Shown here: positions 10,941-23,578 of the stretch, piece after piece
How positions within the stretch are numbered: the stretch's first letter is position 1
Layout: each line of letters begins with the position of its first letter
NCBI GenBank assembly: GCA_949825065.1
Contig: OX463846.1
Span: 4,049,366-4,113,365 of the forward strand
DNA: 64,000 nt
Origin: Odontocerum albicorne
Lineage: Eukaryota > Arthropoda > Insecta > Trichoptera > Odontoceridae
Direction: 5' to 3'
Made by a program: the position numbers and the translations under genes
The notes under the pieces: model-generated
The model's input: only the letters and a program-made list of their open reading frames with translations
What the model was told of the DNA's origin: nothing
Database searches by the model: none

Positions 10941-11520
10941 GTCTATAATAATAGATATAACAGCGTGGTTGGTGGTGAAATTGAATTTAACTAATATTTA
11001 AATTCAATATATATATTTTCCTTTTTTTTTGCATATTAACGTTGATACATTATTTCATTGATACTTCTGACGTTCACGAATGAAATTGCCTATAAACCCA
11101 GATGTTACATAAGGGTCGAGTATAGCGGCGAAATGAGCGCGTCACGATAGTGGGGAACTCAGCCGAGGAGTTAGAACCGCGGTCTATTCACTGTCCCCAG
11201 CTAATTTATTACTGCCAAATTAACACTGGCTTAGTTTAGTACTTGGCAGTAAATTATGCCTTATTTACACATTTGTTGGCACTGTTACGCTGAACAAATT
11301 AAGTAGGATATAATAATAAAGGTGAAGATGTAGGTGACTTAAATCTTATCGTGCTGACAACCTCATAAAAAATCATTTCTAAAACAACCGAAGTTTAAAC
11401 TATGATTTAATGTTGTAAATCCAATGGAAAAAAAAATTATATTCCATTACATGAAGGAAGTCACACTCAAACTTTCAAGTTTGAAATAAATATTTAATTT
11501 TAAAACATCTGTAAATTTTA
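10941..11520. other. No gene seen
   Basis: AT-rich sequence; no exon, RNA gene or paired element ends recognised. Confidence 0.4.
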
Positions 11521-11529
11521 TAAAGGTGT

Positions 11530-11990
11530 GAATAAGACCTTTCCAGTTCACCGCTCCTCTTTCTTTACGTCATCCTTTACTGTCCATTCAGTGAGACTCT
11601 GTTATCAGTTACAAACCAATATAAGACTCGCTCCGTCCTTGGCATGCTTTAAAAACTCTTAATTTCTAGTCAGTAAAATAACGTATTTCATTCCTGATTT
11701 TTCTTTTCCTTTCCTCTCCACCATCCCTTATTTTCCTTCTGATTGATGATATCTCACTTTATATGAAAAATAATGTTCGTGTGATGGTCCGTCTTTGTGG
11801 GGTTCGTGGGAATGTGCTCACATATATGTTTATGGATTTCGTTGGGATGGATAGTCATTTGAATGATTTGTGCGACCACGTAACTTGCTTCATTTACTTA
11901 TGTCTGGTTGATTGGAAGAGATTGCCGCCTGGCAATAAGCCCGCCAGATTATATATGCAATAAAATTGTTAAATAAATAAATACAGAAAT
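11530..11990 (+). mobile_element. LINE-like 3' region with (AAAT)n tail, copy 1
   Basis: CCTTTCCAGTTCACCGCTCC, GATGATATCTCACTTTATAT, then GATTGGAAGAGATTGCCGCC, TGGCAATAAGCCCGCCAGAT and a GTTAAATAAATAAAT tail. Copies at 39900-40310 and 56399-56960, tail only at 28025-28115. The last 60 bp equal the SINE 3' module. The open frame 11763-11963 has no known domain. Confidence 0.65.
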
Positions 11991-12054
11991 GAGCCCTTTA
12001 ATTTAAAATATATTATTATTGAAACAACTAGATGATGAGATAGAATTTATACAA

Positions 12055-12262
12055 ACTTTGATGAGCTCCGTGGCCTAGTTGGTTAGACGCCTGTCGTCTG
12101 ATTCTTGGGTTGCGGATTCAATTCCTGCTGGAACCCAGGTTCTTTTTAATAAAATATTGAAGTCTGATTTTTCTTTAAGAATCCTTTAGTGTAGTTTTGG
12201 TTGGTTTGAAGAGATTACTACACTGAAATAAACCAACCAAGTTATATTATATACAACAAAAG
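12055..12262 (+). mobile_element. tRNA-derived SINE, copy 2
   Basis: GCTCCGTGGCCTAGTTGGTT (A box) and GGGTTGCGGATTCAATTCCT (B box) then GGAACCCAGG; the body carries TTTTGGTTGGTTTGAAGAGA and ends in ACCAACCAAGTTATATTATA. The tRNA-like head does not fold as a full tRNA gene because it continues into SINE body. Confidence 0.75.
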
Positions 12263-13830
12263 TGTTATAAAAACTTTACCATCTAAAATAATTTTATTTT
12301 TTTAACCATTTGTAGCGATGTTCGTTATCAATGTAGCATGTGTCCTATTAGGACGTGCTGATGATGTTGATGTTGACATCGCTATATTCGTTTTAGTCGA
12401 ATTCTGCGTTCCTTTTCGTTCAGGGTCATCAATGTAGCGAGTTGCTTATCTTGATACGTCGTGATGGTTTTGATTTGTATTTATTTTAAATATAAATCTC
12501 AGGAATGCGGATAAAAGCGAAAGTGAATAGCGGGCAAATAATACAAGTCTTGACAGTTGAATGAATAATAAATAATAATGTTTATTTGTCTACGAGTAGG
12601 TTATTTATAGTAGTGAGTAAATATGCTCGCAACACATACTTTGTCTCACTCCCGCGCGTGCACCAGCGTAGCGGGTAGTGCATTTATTTGCTGGAGACAG
12701 ACAAATGCTATTTGTGAGTAAACATTGTTGACATTTCTAGTTTGTGACAATTTGTAAATAATTCATCGGTCGTTGACCCTGTATGTTTACAATATTAACA
12801 ATAAAGTATGTTTGACAATTATTTAGGGGACGTAGGTAGCTACACATTCATGAAAATACAAACTGGCGGGCTTATTACGTTCGTAAAAAATATTCAAAAT
12901 ATTATTCATATTTATGTAATTTATGGGCATTAACATATTAAATAAAATAGGAGATATAATCAATCAAAAGAAATGGGAAGAACGGTGCAGAGGAAAGAAA
13001 AATTGTTCATGAAATATTATACATTATTATATTGCTGACTAGGAATTCAGAGTTTTTTCAATAGCTTCTTAATTTTAATAAAGTTAACTCTACCTGCTAA
13101 GTATATGTTGAAGTGAAGTTAACTGTACCTGCTAAGTATATGTTGAAGTGAAGTAATTCAAAATGGAAAGCATATTGTACTAAACAATATATTTATGAGT
13201 GTATAAACAAACCACGTGTTGTCAATCAGATACTGTCATAGAACTGAACTTTTATTTGGATTAATTGCGCGCACGCGCTTTCTATAAGCACATGGCATAA
13301 CATACTTACGTCACAAAACTAACCTAACCTCACATTTTTATTATTTTTACTCAATTAAAATCATTTACGGCTCGAGCTGTATGAACTTCGGGCGGTTATT
13401 GTTTCCAGTACATCAGTGAAAATTGTTTTTCTACACATTTTCTGCGTTTTGCAAAGGAGAACTGATGAGATCCTTGCCAGTTTATTTACGGAAATATCGC
13501 ATCATACTAAAGAAACAAACCAAGTGTAATATTTTAAGGCAATTTGGCAATCCATACCATCAATTTAATTACGGGAATATCTTGTAATAATAGAACAAAA
13601 AACCAACCAAAATTGGTGTTATGCATTTTATTATTGACACGCTAAAAAACCGTCCAAGGACATGCGAAAACAAAAACTACAAGTATTTTAAATATGCAGT
13701 AAGTCCATAAATTTGAGTATATTTTGAGAAATATTAAAATAATGCAAATAAAACACATTTTACTATTTGAATCAGTGATTTGTGTGAGTGTGGTGTTTTT
13801 TATTGTTTTTTTATGATTATGTGAGGTATA
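12263..13830. other. No gene; short local duplications
   Basis: Contains a 35-bp direct duplication at about 13083-13154 (GTTAACTCTACCTGCTAAGT and on) and a more GC-rich stretch at 12640-12690. TAACCTAACCTCAC at about 13320 is typical of insect DNA. No exon found. Confidence 0.45.
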
Positions 13831-14420
13831 TTGTATGACGAACGTTTTGGTCTGTCTGGAGTGATGAAGTGTGAGGGGTTTGATTCACGTGAAGTATTCA
13901 TATGTAATTCAGTGTCACTGTTTGTCAGGTTGATGAGAATGTGCAACGGGGTTTTATATAATCAAAAATCGGAAAGAAGTATTGATTTATTTTTTCATGC
14001 TGTTACATCGCCTATTGAGAATCATAGTGGCGAAACTCCAAAAAAATAAATTTTCGAGTTAAGACTTCCAAATGGCACTAAAATTACTCTTTTTTTACGT
14101 GCGTAACTGGCAAAAGTATATTTCAACTCCTTGCCGCTTCAAGGAGTTGATATATACTTTCGCCACTTTCGCACGTAAAAAAGGAGTCATTTTAATGCCA
14201 TTTGGAAGTCTTAACTCGAAAAATTATTTTTTTGTAGTTTCGCCACTATAATTCTCAACAGGCGATATGACCTCAGTGAGATACAGGCAAAAGTATAGTT
14301 TACTGGGGACACGACAAATGAAAAACAACAAACCCAGATCCATTAAAATTGTGTCCAAATTAAATTACCTGTTGTTTTTTCGCAAATTATGTATATTTCT
14401 AATCATGTGTAAAATAAATA
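13830..14420 (+). mobile_element. (TAA)n-type retroposon split by a foldback MITE
   Basis: 13830-14003 (GTTTTGGTCTGTCTGGAGTG through TCACTGTTTGTCAGGTTGAT and ATTGATTTATTTTTTCATGC) and 14267-14420 (CCTCAGTGAGATACAGGC onward) are contiguous in the copy at 62716-63070. The intervening 14005-14266 is a separate insertion. Confidence 0.7.
14005..14266. mobile_element. Foldback MITE of about 260 bp
   Basis: Outer arms CGCCTATTGAGAATCATAGT and the complement of ACTATAATTCTCAACAGGCG; inner arms include TTTTCGAGTTAAGACTTCCA, AATGGCA, and CAACTCCTTG around a loop at about 14133. Arms about 125 bp each with scattered mismatches. The interrupted host repeat defines its borders. Confidence 0.8.
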
Positions 14421-15640
14421 AAAAATATATTTTCCTTTATTGTCAAGAATTTGTCGCACCGCGATTGTTCTTCTCGTTTAGGGTTAACCCACGAATATAG
14501 GGGATATTCGCCTTCACCCCTTACCAGAAATAACCCCTTACGCGATTGTCAAAACCTTCCTAGAGGCTCAGTTGTCAACTTAGTAACATCGTTGATTGTC
14601 TTCCCTCAAATCCAAAGATATGTGTATTTTTTTCCTACTTTCATTTCATTTTTATAGAAAACTGTCATTGGGTTTGAACTACTAAACGTATACAACAAAA
14701 GCTGATTGGTTGGAAATTTTCCTTATATCAATAATCCCACCAGATTTACGATTTTATTGTTCACCTCGTTGCTGGACCTCGTCGTAGTCGACGGTCCCCT
14801 CACCATTCTAATGCAAATTCAGTTGGAAAGCGAAGCAGTGACGTGGTGTTTTGTTTCTATATCTGGCTTCCATCTTGAATCGAAATCTAGTGCTAGGAGA
14901 CAAGTGTCTTACCAACCAACCATAAATAAAAAGCATTTTCAAATAGTGCTAAATATTCTGTTTATAAAATTATTTAACGATAGTATAACATTTTTCCTTG
15001 GTTTAAAATCATTTTAAAACGTAACATTAATGAAAATTCAATAATGTTGTAGTTTTGTAAAGAAACTTGATAAAAGTGGTATAATCAACCGTAACCGTAA
15101 CATTATACCGTTAGTAGTTTTAACTGAATTCCACGAACTTCCAATCAAAATAAACAAGGAAACTGGTTCAAGATGGAAACTTTTGAAGGAAATAAAATAG
15201 ATAAAAAGATAATTTTGAAGGAAATAAAAAAGATAAAAAGAATCATCAATTCAAATTTGTTGAATGGTACCATTCACAGGCATCCAACTTAACAGAAATA
15301 AAGGTAGATCTAGTTTGTAAAGGTATCATAAAATTATTAATTGGGTATAAATATTAAATAGAACGTTTGGCTCTTTTCGCTCTGTATAAAAAATCCAAAA
15401 AATGTACTTAAAATTATCACATTAAAAATAAATGTACTACGAAAAATTTCAACAATGGATGAAATACAACTATCAATTCCAAAATACTTTTATAAAAGTC
15501 TTTAAGAGTTCATCTTCAAGCTTAAGATAGTTAAAAGCATCTGTTCTGATAACCTTTATAAATCAACCAAATAACTCCAAAAATGTTTGAGACTTCATCG
15601 TAATTTCTGATCATATATAATAGAGTCTAGATACGGTTGT
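14421..15640. other. No gene seen
   Basis: Only short ORFs without domain. A roughly 33-bp local duplication near 15180-15240 (TTTTGAAGGAAATAAAA). Nothing else recognised. Confidence 0.4.
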
Positions 15641-15649
15641 TGAGTCTAG

Positions 15650-15925
15650 ATATTGTCAACATAATGGACCGTGTTGCTGGCATGAAATGGCAGTGAGTGG
15701 GTCACGTTGCAAGACAACAAAATGAAAGATGGGCACACAAAGCCGTGAAATGGAGGCCGTGGGATACGAAAAGACCGATGGGACGGCCCCAGAAGAAGTG
15801 GGCTGACGACATTATCCCTGTCACCGGTAGAAAATGGACGAGAAAAGCCCAAGACAGGGAAGCGTGGAAGGTTTCAGAAGAGGCCTACATCCAGCAGTGG
15901 AGAGACGACTGAAAAAGAAGAAGAT
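15650..15925 (+). pseudogene. LINE C-terminal fragment
   Basis: MKWQ, a stop, then GHVARQQNERWAHKAVKWRP, RPMGRPQKKWADDI and WTRKAQDREAWKVSEEAYIQ ending QWRDD and a stop, followed by a GAAAAAGAAGAAG tail. The GHVAR, GRP-KKW-DDI and AQDRE-W motifs are the tail of a LINE RT polyprotein. Truncated at its 5' side. Confidence 0.75.
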
Positions 15926-16669
15926 ATGGTTAAATTAACCAAAAAAATAATTATGTAGTTAATAATCACATGAACACGTGTTGTGCAGCCTGGTTGTTCT
16001 AGCTGGAACTCGAATAATAATCGATTTCTGGCATTTCAGAAAATCGATCACTGGATTCATGATTTAAAAATAATGATTATTCGACGATGAGAAATGTCTA
16101 TTAAATCAAGGTTTAATAACAACTAATTAAAATTGATATAATTCTTAATATATGACATAATTAAATATGACATAAAGTATATTCAGATGTTATAAGCGCT
16201 AAAATGCAAAACGTAAAAACCTCGAAGATTAAATATTTATATTTGATATGTGTGATCAATTTAAAAAAAATCAAGTTTATTTGTATGGGAAATTTTCCAA
16301 TTATAAAGTTAGAAACCGATTATTTTTGTCAGAGAAATGTTTTTCAATATCTCCCGCAATCTTTATTTTCATTGCACGATGAAATTAAATTTTGTTTTAT
16401 TAGCACACTTACTTTGAACAAAAACACAACAAACATCAATCTTTCACTTAGTATTTGATATTAAATGTTTTAAGATTAAAACTTGATTTCGACCAGTAAA
16501 AAAAAACAGTTTTGCTGCCTGCACTTGGTTACAGAAGTATGCGTATTTCGAATTTTATGAATTACATTAATGTACGTTCTACGGTGTACTCGTATACTGT
16601 CAAAGCTGTATACTGTCACTTGCTTTATTTAACCTATATGGAGAGTATATCATGAGAAAAATATAAGAC

Positions 16670-17690
16670 GGATGGGAAAGTGATTTTTTCGTAGGAGATC
16701 GTAAAATCTTCAATATAAAATTCGCAGACGATACAATACTCATATCCAAAGAAGTAGACAAGATGGATAAAGTACTTTACAGAGTTGATATAGAGAGCCA
16801 CCAACTAGGACTAAAATAAACAAAAATAAAACAAAAGTCCTTATTTTCTCCCGAAACTTTGATAAGAGGTGACTCGTTAAGGGAGTTCAACTAAATAAGA
16901 GCACTAGGAATGGAGCATTTGAAGTAGAGATCCAAAGATGGATTGGACTGGCACAATCAGCTATGACAAAGATATGAAGTTCAACGAAAACCTCAACTAA
17001 ATAAGAGCACTAGGAATGAAGCGTTTGAAGTAGAGACCCAAAGATGGATAGGACTGGCACAATCAGCTATGACAACTCTGACAAAGATATGAAGTTCAAC
17101 GAAAACCTCAACTAAATAAGAGCACTAGGAATGAAGCGTTTGAAGTAGAGACCCAAAGATGGATAGGACTGGCACAATCAGCTATGACAACTCTGACAAA
17201 GATATGAACAAGCCAATCTATACGAAACGAACGATATGAACAAGCCAGTCTATACTAAAACGAAATTCGTCTAGATATGTCTCTATTATTCTCCAAAGCA
17301 TTGTATGTAGTGGAAACGTGTACGATAAGGTGGAAGGAAATGAACATTATATGGGCCTCCTAAATGTGGTATCGGAAGGGGATGATCCGTATCTCATGAA
17401 CCGCAACGTCTTTATCATCCAAGAATTGCAAATTACCTACTTTAGACAACACGCAGAAAAAGAACCCTAACATACTTTGAGCATGTTTAGCTGGAAAGCA
17501 AATTTAAAGTCTGGAGAAGGTGGTCACGGAAGTAGTTGAAGGAAGACAAACAAGAAGAAGATTAAGTAAAGTAGTTACTCGTAGCTGGATCATCTTCAAG
17601 TGCTGCATTCATCATGGCCATATACCGGAAGGGGTGGAAGGCTGTTAACCAAATTTGAGACATAACAGAGGACCACAACGATCAGCATTA
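16670..17690 (+). pseudogene. Decayed LINE reverse transcriptase with internal triplication
   Basis: IFNIKFADDTILISKEVDKM near 16710-16765 contains the RT catalytic (Y/F)ADD box. Downstream, a segment starting TCAACTAAATAAGAGCACTA is repeated at 16887, 16993 and 17108 (periods 106 and 115). Later pieces resemble the LINE tail (GWKAVNQI). Multiple stops: dead. Confidence 0.7.
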
Positions 17691-17691
17691 A

Positions 17692-18278
17692 CCTTTCCCT
17701 TCCTATGCTGTGTATTCAATACATATAGTATGTAAAAATGAGCGATTTAAAATCGGAAAAATAAGTATATTGATAGGTAATCGCTTAAATTAATTGAATT
17801 TGAAGTCAAAAGTGATAAAAATTAACATTTTATTGCTGAAAACATGAAAAAAAAACATCGGCCGACGTTCACAAAACGGGCGAGACGACGACCTCAAACG
17901 AAAGCCCGCGAGCTACTGAAGCGAGAGAAGCGAGTGAACTGAGATTATATTTCTTGCATTCCCATATACCGAAGTAGAGTAAGACGTGAATAGCGTCGCT
18001 TCCTCACCCATAGCGGTTTTTTTAGAATGAATATACCTACGTCACACACTGGCACACGTTTGATTGTATTGGTGAATTTATTTCCGATTTTCACAAAATA
18101 TCTCTGATGTGGCCGATAAGTGCTAATTAATATTAATATTATTTTTTTATTCAATTCGTTAATGTATTGTGTTGCGGAGGAATACCTAAAATCTGAACCC
18201 AGTATTTATTATATTTATAGAGATATTAAAGATTTAAGAAGCAATGTGTACTAGTTACACATCACAGGACAGGAAGGG
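17692..18278. mobile_element. piggyBac-type MITE, copy 1 (complete)
   Basis: TTAA at 17688-17691 and 18279-18282 flanks ends CCTTTCCCTTCC and GGACAGGAAGGG. Internal marks: AATGAGCGATTTAAAATCGG, ACATCGGCCGACGTTCACAA and CATAGCGGTTTTTTTAGAAT. 587 bp and no transposase. Copies: 20595-21225, 33426-33660, 62431-63388, fragment 19012-19068 (minus). Confidence 0.82.
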
Positions 18279-18281
18279 TTA

Positions 18282-18750
18282 AGCACGCGGTGAAGAATAA
18301 AAAGGCATTATACGGTTTCTACGGGTATTAAGTTAAGATTTGGAGATCATGATGAATAGAAACTAAAGGCTGATTTGATGAGTAAGATGAAGATGAAGCG
18401 TGTATTGTAGAACGAATAAATCAAATGAATATCTGATGTAGAAGATGCGTATCGAGATTTGAAAGTTTGATGATCTGTTCTCTCTTCCTGCCCCAACAAG
18501 AAATAGCCTGATGATATGTATGTATGTATGTAAGGTCCGACTCTGAATACAACTAAAAAAAAGTTAGCAATTATCATTTAGTAATTAGACTATGATTTCA
18601 GGCCTTAAATAATCTCGCTGAATTGGAAATTCAATAGACATCTCTGCTTGAGAGTACCTGAAGTGTGTGAACGGATAAAACTGTTTTATATAATCAATAA
18701 GAGGGTCATTATTTTTCTAAATGCTACGATGATTATCGAGTTAACAATGT
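18282..18750. other. No gene seen
   Basis: AT-rich; a short ATGT microsatellite at about 18515-18533. Confidence 0.4.
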
Positions 18751-18751
18751 A

Positions 18752-18975
18752 TGTAGGGGATCTCCATGTAGCCTGACATAAGAAAGATGCGTGACTCCAA
18801 ATTTAGGGGTTGCGGGTTCAATTCCCGTGGGAACCCATATTTTTTTTTAAAAGGATTCCAGCCTGGTTTTCACTAAAGGCCTCTGAAACATATTTCTGGT
18901 TGGCTGGAAGATATTGCCACTTGCCAATAAGCTCGCCAGGTTTTACTGTATACAACGAAAGTGTAATATAATACA
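18752..18975 (+). mobile_element. tRNA-derived SINE, copy 3
   Basis: GGATCTCCATGTAGCCTGAC head, intact B box GGTTCAATTCCCGTGGGAAC, then CCAGCCTGGTTTTCACTAAA and the LINE-like 3' module GGTTGGCTGGAAGATATTGC, AATAAGCTCGCCAGGTTTTA. Confidence 0.75.
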
Positions 18976-19075
18976 ATTTAATATATTGGTATATATTCGG
19001 ACTAATGTACTACGAGATATTTTGTGAAAATCGGGAATAAATTCACCAATACAATCAAACGCAATAATACTACGA

Positions 19076-19655
19076 TCTAGTGGCAAATTCAAAGTACAGT
19101 TTTGTTGTTTTCGAAGTTTTCTTTTAAATTACTTGCAGCATGCTAGGTTCTTTGAATTCCGGGCTTTAAACCACTTTATAAGTATATTTACTACTGTGTG
19201 AGTCATTCTCCTTCTGCCGTGACGTCAAACCTTAAGTCCGTCGTCGTTACATTTTTTTCACTCAGGCGTGTCGCTACCGAAAGAGTAGTCTCTTTGGGCG
19301 GTTTCTTATTCGTCACTACATGACGTCGCGCTTATAAAAATAAAGAAGATCTCTATTTTCTAGTATCGATCGCGCTGAATGGGGACTTATTTTTTCCCCC
19401 ATAACAGTATGGGTGGGTCGAAATGAACTATATTTTACAAATACTCGTAGATGATACTTTAAACGTGTGCTCCAAGAATTAATAAAATTACACAGAAATT
19501 ATCCTATTTTTTTACTATATATAAGTTATTTTTAACTGTTTGAAAAAGTTTGAAAAAAATCATTTAGATTGTACATTTATGTCACGTTATGTGAGCAGAT
19601 AAGTGTTTTATTATGAAAACATTCAAGTTACGCTAATAAAAATAACTAATAAAAT
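19076..19655. other. No gene seen
   Basis: A slightly GC-richer patch at 19200-19400 (CCGTGACGTCAAACC, TTCGTCACTACATGACGTCGC) lacks recognisable ends or an ORF. The rest is AT-rich. Confidence 0.4.
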
Positions 19656-19657
19656 AT

Positions 19658-20405
19658 ATCATTTATAGTTAAGGCAGTAGCATTTTAGAAGCATTCATAC
19701 ATTGTTATTTGTTTTATCAAACACTGTTTATTACACTGTATGTTACGGTATAACCCTACCGGTTTCAAGGTTTCAAATCATCATCAGGGGAGCAAAAACA
19801 TAACATAAGTTTGTACTTTTTATATATTTTTGCCCTTTTGCCGTACTGGCATTTAATATATTATTTATGAATAAGGCATTATTATTGTGGAGGTTTAAAG
19901 ACATTGTTATTTTTTAAATCAAACACTGTTTATTCCACTTTATGTAACGGTATCAATTTATCTGTTTCAAGGTTTCACCTCATCAATAGGGGAGCACAAA
20001 CAAGTCTTGTTTCCGCAATTTTTATCGAATTTATTTATTTATTTTATTTATGACATTACAGTGTCTTTTACAAACAAATTCAAACGAGAAAAGTTAATAC
20101 ATATATACTCGTACTATATATTGTTAAGGCATTAACATTGTGGAGGTTTAAAGACATTTTAATTTGTTTTATCAAACACTGTTTATTCCACTTCATGTAA
20201 CGTTATATGTATGTACCGTTACATAAAGTGGAATAAACTGTGTCTTATAAAACAAATTTGATATAACCCTACCGGTTTCAAGATTTTCACCTTATCATCA
20301 GGGGAGCGTAAACAATACTTTTTTGTGCTCCCCGAATGATGAGGGGAAATCCTTGAAATCTGTAGGGTCAAACCATTTTTTAGTGGAAAAAAGTGTTTTA
20401 GTAAA
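19658..20405. mobile_element. Cluster of PLE pLTR units, copies D1-D3
   Basis: D1 19658-19800, D2 19861-20012 and D3 20117-20400, all with ACACTGTTTATTCCAC and CCCTACCGGTTTCAAG-type cores and the GTGGAGGTTTAAAGACATT tail. D3 has a small inner palindrome: ACTGTTTATTCCACTTCATG facing TACATAAAGTGGAATAAACTG. Their tandem arrangement suggests repeated insertion or unequal exchange. Confidence 0.7.
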
Positions 20406-20594
20406 CAAATTACAATATATGATAATCATTTGAGTTACTTCATCATCATTTCCGTGGCCGCATCGTCAATTATTTATTTTGCTACGAGGTTTCAGTAGGA
20501 GGCAATAGAGATCGCCTTATCATTCGTATCAATAAGATCTTACCCCGAGCATGTTGTCCCGATGTTTAGGCAAGCTAACATGAGTCGTGTATAA

Positions 20595-21225
20595 CCCTTC
20601 CCTTACGGTGATAAAAATAATACGCGTGCTCCAGTGTTGGGTAGTGAGTACGCAATAAAAAAATAGCGATTTTAAATCGGAAAAATAAGAACATTCATAG
20701 ATAATCCCCTTAATTAATTATAATTGAAGTTAAAAATTATAATAATTGAGATTTATTTGCTGAAAACATTAAAAAACCATCTGAAAACATTAAAAAACGC
20801 TCACGGAACGGGCGTACGTCTAACCTATTTGCAAGCCTAGAAGCTACTAGTGGCGCGGAACGTCAGTCACATACCCCGGCGCTTACGCCTTTGCTTGCGA
20901 CGTTGAGACAATTCAGCTCCTCGCAATTCAGTCTAGTATGCAAGAGTGAGATGCGAATATAGTGTCGCGCTTCCCGCATACTATTCACCTATCGTCAAGA
21001 CGAGGCACTCGCAGCGTTTAAATGAGAATTTGTTTTCGATCTTTACAAAACACCTCGATGTAGTCGATAAATTCTGATTATTATTAATATTATTTTTTGA
21101 ATCAATGCGTAAATATATTATGGAAGAATACCTAAAATCTTAACCTTGTATTTATTATATTTATAGAGATATTGATGGTTATTAGAAGCAACGTGTAGAA
21201 GATACCCAACACAGGGAAGGAAAGG
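20595..21225. mobile_element. piggyBac-type MITE, copy 2
   Basis: ATAA flanks (20591-20594, 21226-21229), a variant of TTAA. Ends CCCTTCCCTTACG and GGGAAGGAAAGG. Contains the AGCGATTTTAAATCGGAAAA palindromic motif and a 23-bp local duplication (CTGAAAACATTAAAAAAC). Confidence 0.75.
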
Positions 21226-21229
21226 ATAA

Positions 21230-22405
21230 CCCTACAATTGCATTAAACGTTATTTTCGTTCAAGAACCATTCAGATTTCCCTTGCATATAGTCATCCATC
21301 CTCGGAATTTATAAGGGGATCTCAAAGTGCGTCAAAGAACTTGGTCTCCATGGGTCATCTTTTCCAAGAGCTCTATCCAGTATTATTTTTTCTTTCTACT
21401 ACAGAAAACAGGATTGCTTTCTATCTCGATATTTCTGGCTTGTGATCATACTCGTATAAGGGGTGTCCCAGGTCCTGGGTCTCGTTTGCTCTCGGCAGGT
21501 CACCTGCAATACTTCTACGGATCTCGAATGGAATAATATCAACTTAGTGGTAGATATTATCCACTGTTGTTGCTTTTAAACACAAAAAATATGAGGTACG
21601 GAATAACAAAACTCCGAAGAATCAAACTTTATCATATCGATATGTGACACCTATGCATATACTAATTTGTTCCGCCCATGCTTTTGGACCGAAACAAATA
21701 CCCAGTCTTGCAGATCAAAGCAAATTATCACACGTCATAGAGTTTCATCGATAAAGTCTTTGTTGAACAAATTTTTAAAGTGCTATTTCTTGACTATTTT
21801 AACACTTTACAGAATGTTAGTTATCAAGCTTCAAAACCACATTGCGATAATACATTCATCTCGTGAGAATAAGTCTTTACATCTTTAAAATTCGATCTAT
21901 TATATTTATTTTACTAAGTGCACTGAGAAGAATACATGAGGTGATAATGTATGACTTGCAAGGTACGTTCAGTCTCTTGAAATACTAAAATGTGGTTAGG
22001 TTATGTATTCGAGTTACCTTATATATACCTATTTTATATATATATAAGATCCAATTAGATTTTAAACCTTAAAACATGTGTACATTACATGCATACATAC
22101 GATCACTCTTTTTCTTTGTTTGAGTAAGCAGAAAGAACAGAACGCCACGTTTTCCTATCATGATATACAAGTACTTCCTTCAGCTATCCCCTTTCATACA
22201 GTTGCTTCTGTTTCTTTTACTTATTGCATTTTTTTTTTTCAAAATTTAATTCATTTGATCCAAGCATACTTTTACGGTCGCCCTCTACCATGACATCCCA
22301 CTTGTGTTTGCGTTATAAATTTTTTTAGTCAGCTTTTCGTCACTCATTTATTTAAATATATCCAAACCACCTAAACGAGCTCTTTATTATCCTACCTTAC
22401 ATGTC
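21230..22405. other. No gene seen
   Basis: Short ORFs only, without domains or splice-bounded structure. AT microsatellite-like stretch at about 22020-22050. Confidence 0.4.
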
Positions 22406-22410
22406 CGTTT

Positions 22411-22620
22411 TCAGCTCACATTCATCCTTAATACTATATTTATTATTTTGTTATACACCGACATACCAGATATTATTCTCAGTGCATGCATTTCTACCAT
22501 CCACGTTTCACTACCATACATCAATGTTGGTACCTTTATGATGATGTCGGCCCGCGAGGCTTTCAACACACTTTCACCATACCACGCGACGTACCCTAAT
22601 CTGCAAAGATAGGCACACAT
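22411..22620 (-). pseudogene. LINE reverse transcriptase fragment
   Basis: Minus-strand reading IKVPTLMYGSETWMVEMHAL then RIISGMSVYNKI. LMYGSE-W is the hallmark after the RT thumb in RTE/Jockey-like LINEs. About 70 codons only; truncated. Confidence 0.6.
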
Positions 22621-22624
22621 ATTA

Positions 22625-23570
22625 TTTCCATATCTATCTACGAGTATGTAAATATATATTACGAGTCACAGCGTTATCCCCCCCGTCTTCATAGTATATT
22701 TATTATTTATTTATTTATTTATTTAATTAACGACACAACAGTGTCTTTATATACAAATGAACATGTGACAGGTTATAAATTACTTAAAATTATTGACAAA
22801 TAATACAACTTTATCTTAAACTAACATGAAGATACAAAAAGCAGTAGAATAAATTACAGTCATTGTTTTAAAATTATTTAATAATCTTTGAGAATTTTGT
22901 GGGAATTTTATGGATATATATTGAGATATAGAAAACACATGGCCTTATTAGTGGAACGAGATGCAAGTTGCTTTGCAGAATTAAAACCTACACACGTGCT
23001 GATGCAGGGTTACTTAACTCCAGAGGCAAAATATTGTCCTTAATATGTGGTTTATATTACGTTATTTATATTAATAAAGGAGATCACAAAGTTAGTAGCT
23101 ATTTCTAAATATTGTTGTAATATTCTGGCGAATACTATATATACTTATATTAAAAATATCTAAATTGTTGCAAAACTCGTTTCCAAGTCTTTGCATACGA
23201 ATTTCTCTTATTTATTATAACATAGTATATATCCTTTCTCTTCTGTATACATATTTATCAACGCTCGTGACATATAAAAATATAAGTATATTAATAAGTA
23301 ACGTTTATGTATTTATAACCTTAATTTATGTATCAAATCCTATCCTTTCCTCTCTTAAAAGCTTTTCACACCACCACTCAAATATCCAAACAAATATACC
23401 AAGTCCGTTTTAAAACACCAGATGAAGGAGTTAGGTGTCCGTAAATCGGACCGACACTCCGAGCAAATTACCAACTTGGCGCGATGATGTTGTGAGCCAT
23501 AATTTTAGCAGATTTGATTAAGCATGGTTTGGGATTACTTATTTCAGTGCATCTATTAATAAAATATTTC
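22625..23570. other. No gene seen
   Basis: AT-rich. The segment at 22700-22930 (ACGACACAACAGTGTCTTTA, AACTAACATGAAGATAC) resembles 3290-3420 and 20035-20105 and is probably another dispersed repeat. Confidence 0.4.
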
Positions 23571-23578
23571 TTTATTAA

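Noticed and set aside
12061..12135. tRNA gene
   Set aside because: A and B boxes are present, but the sequence continues into a SINE body shared by other copies and the acceptor stem does not close.
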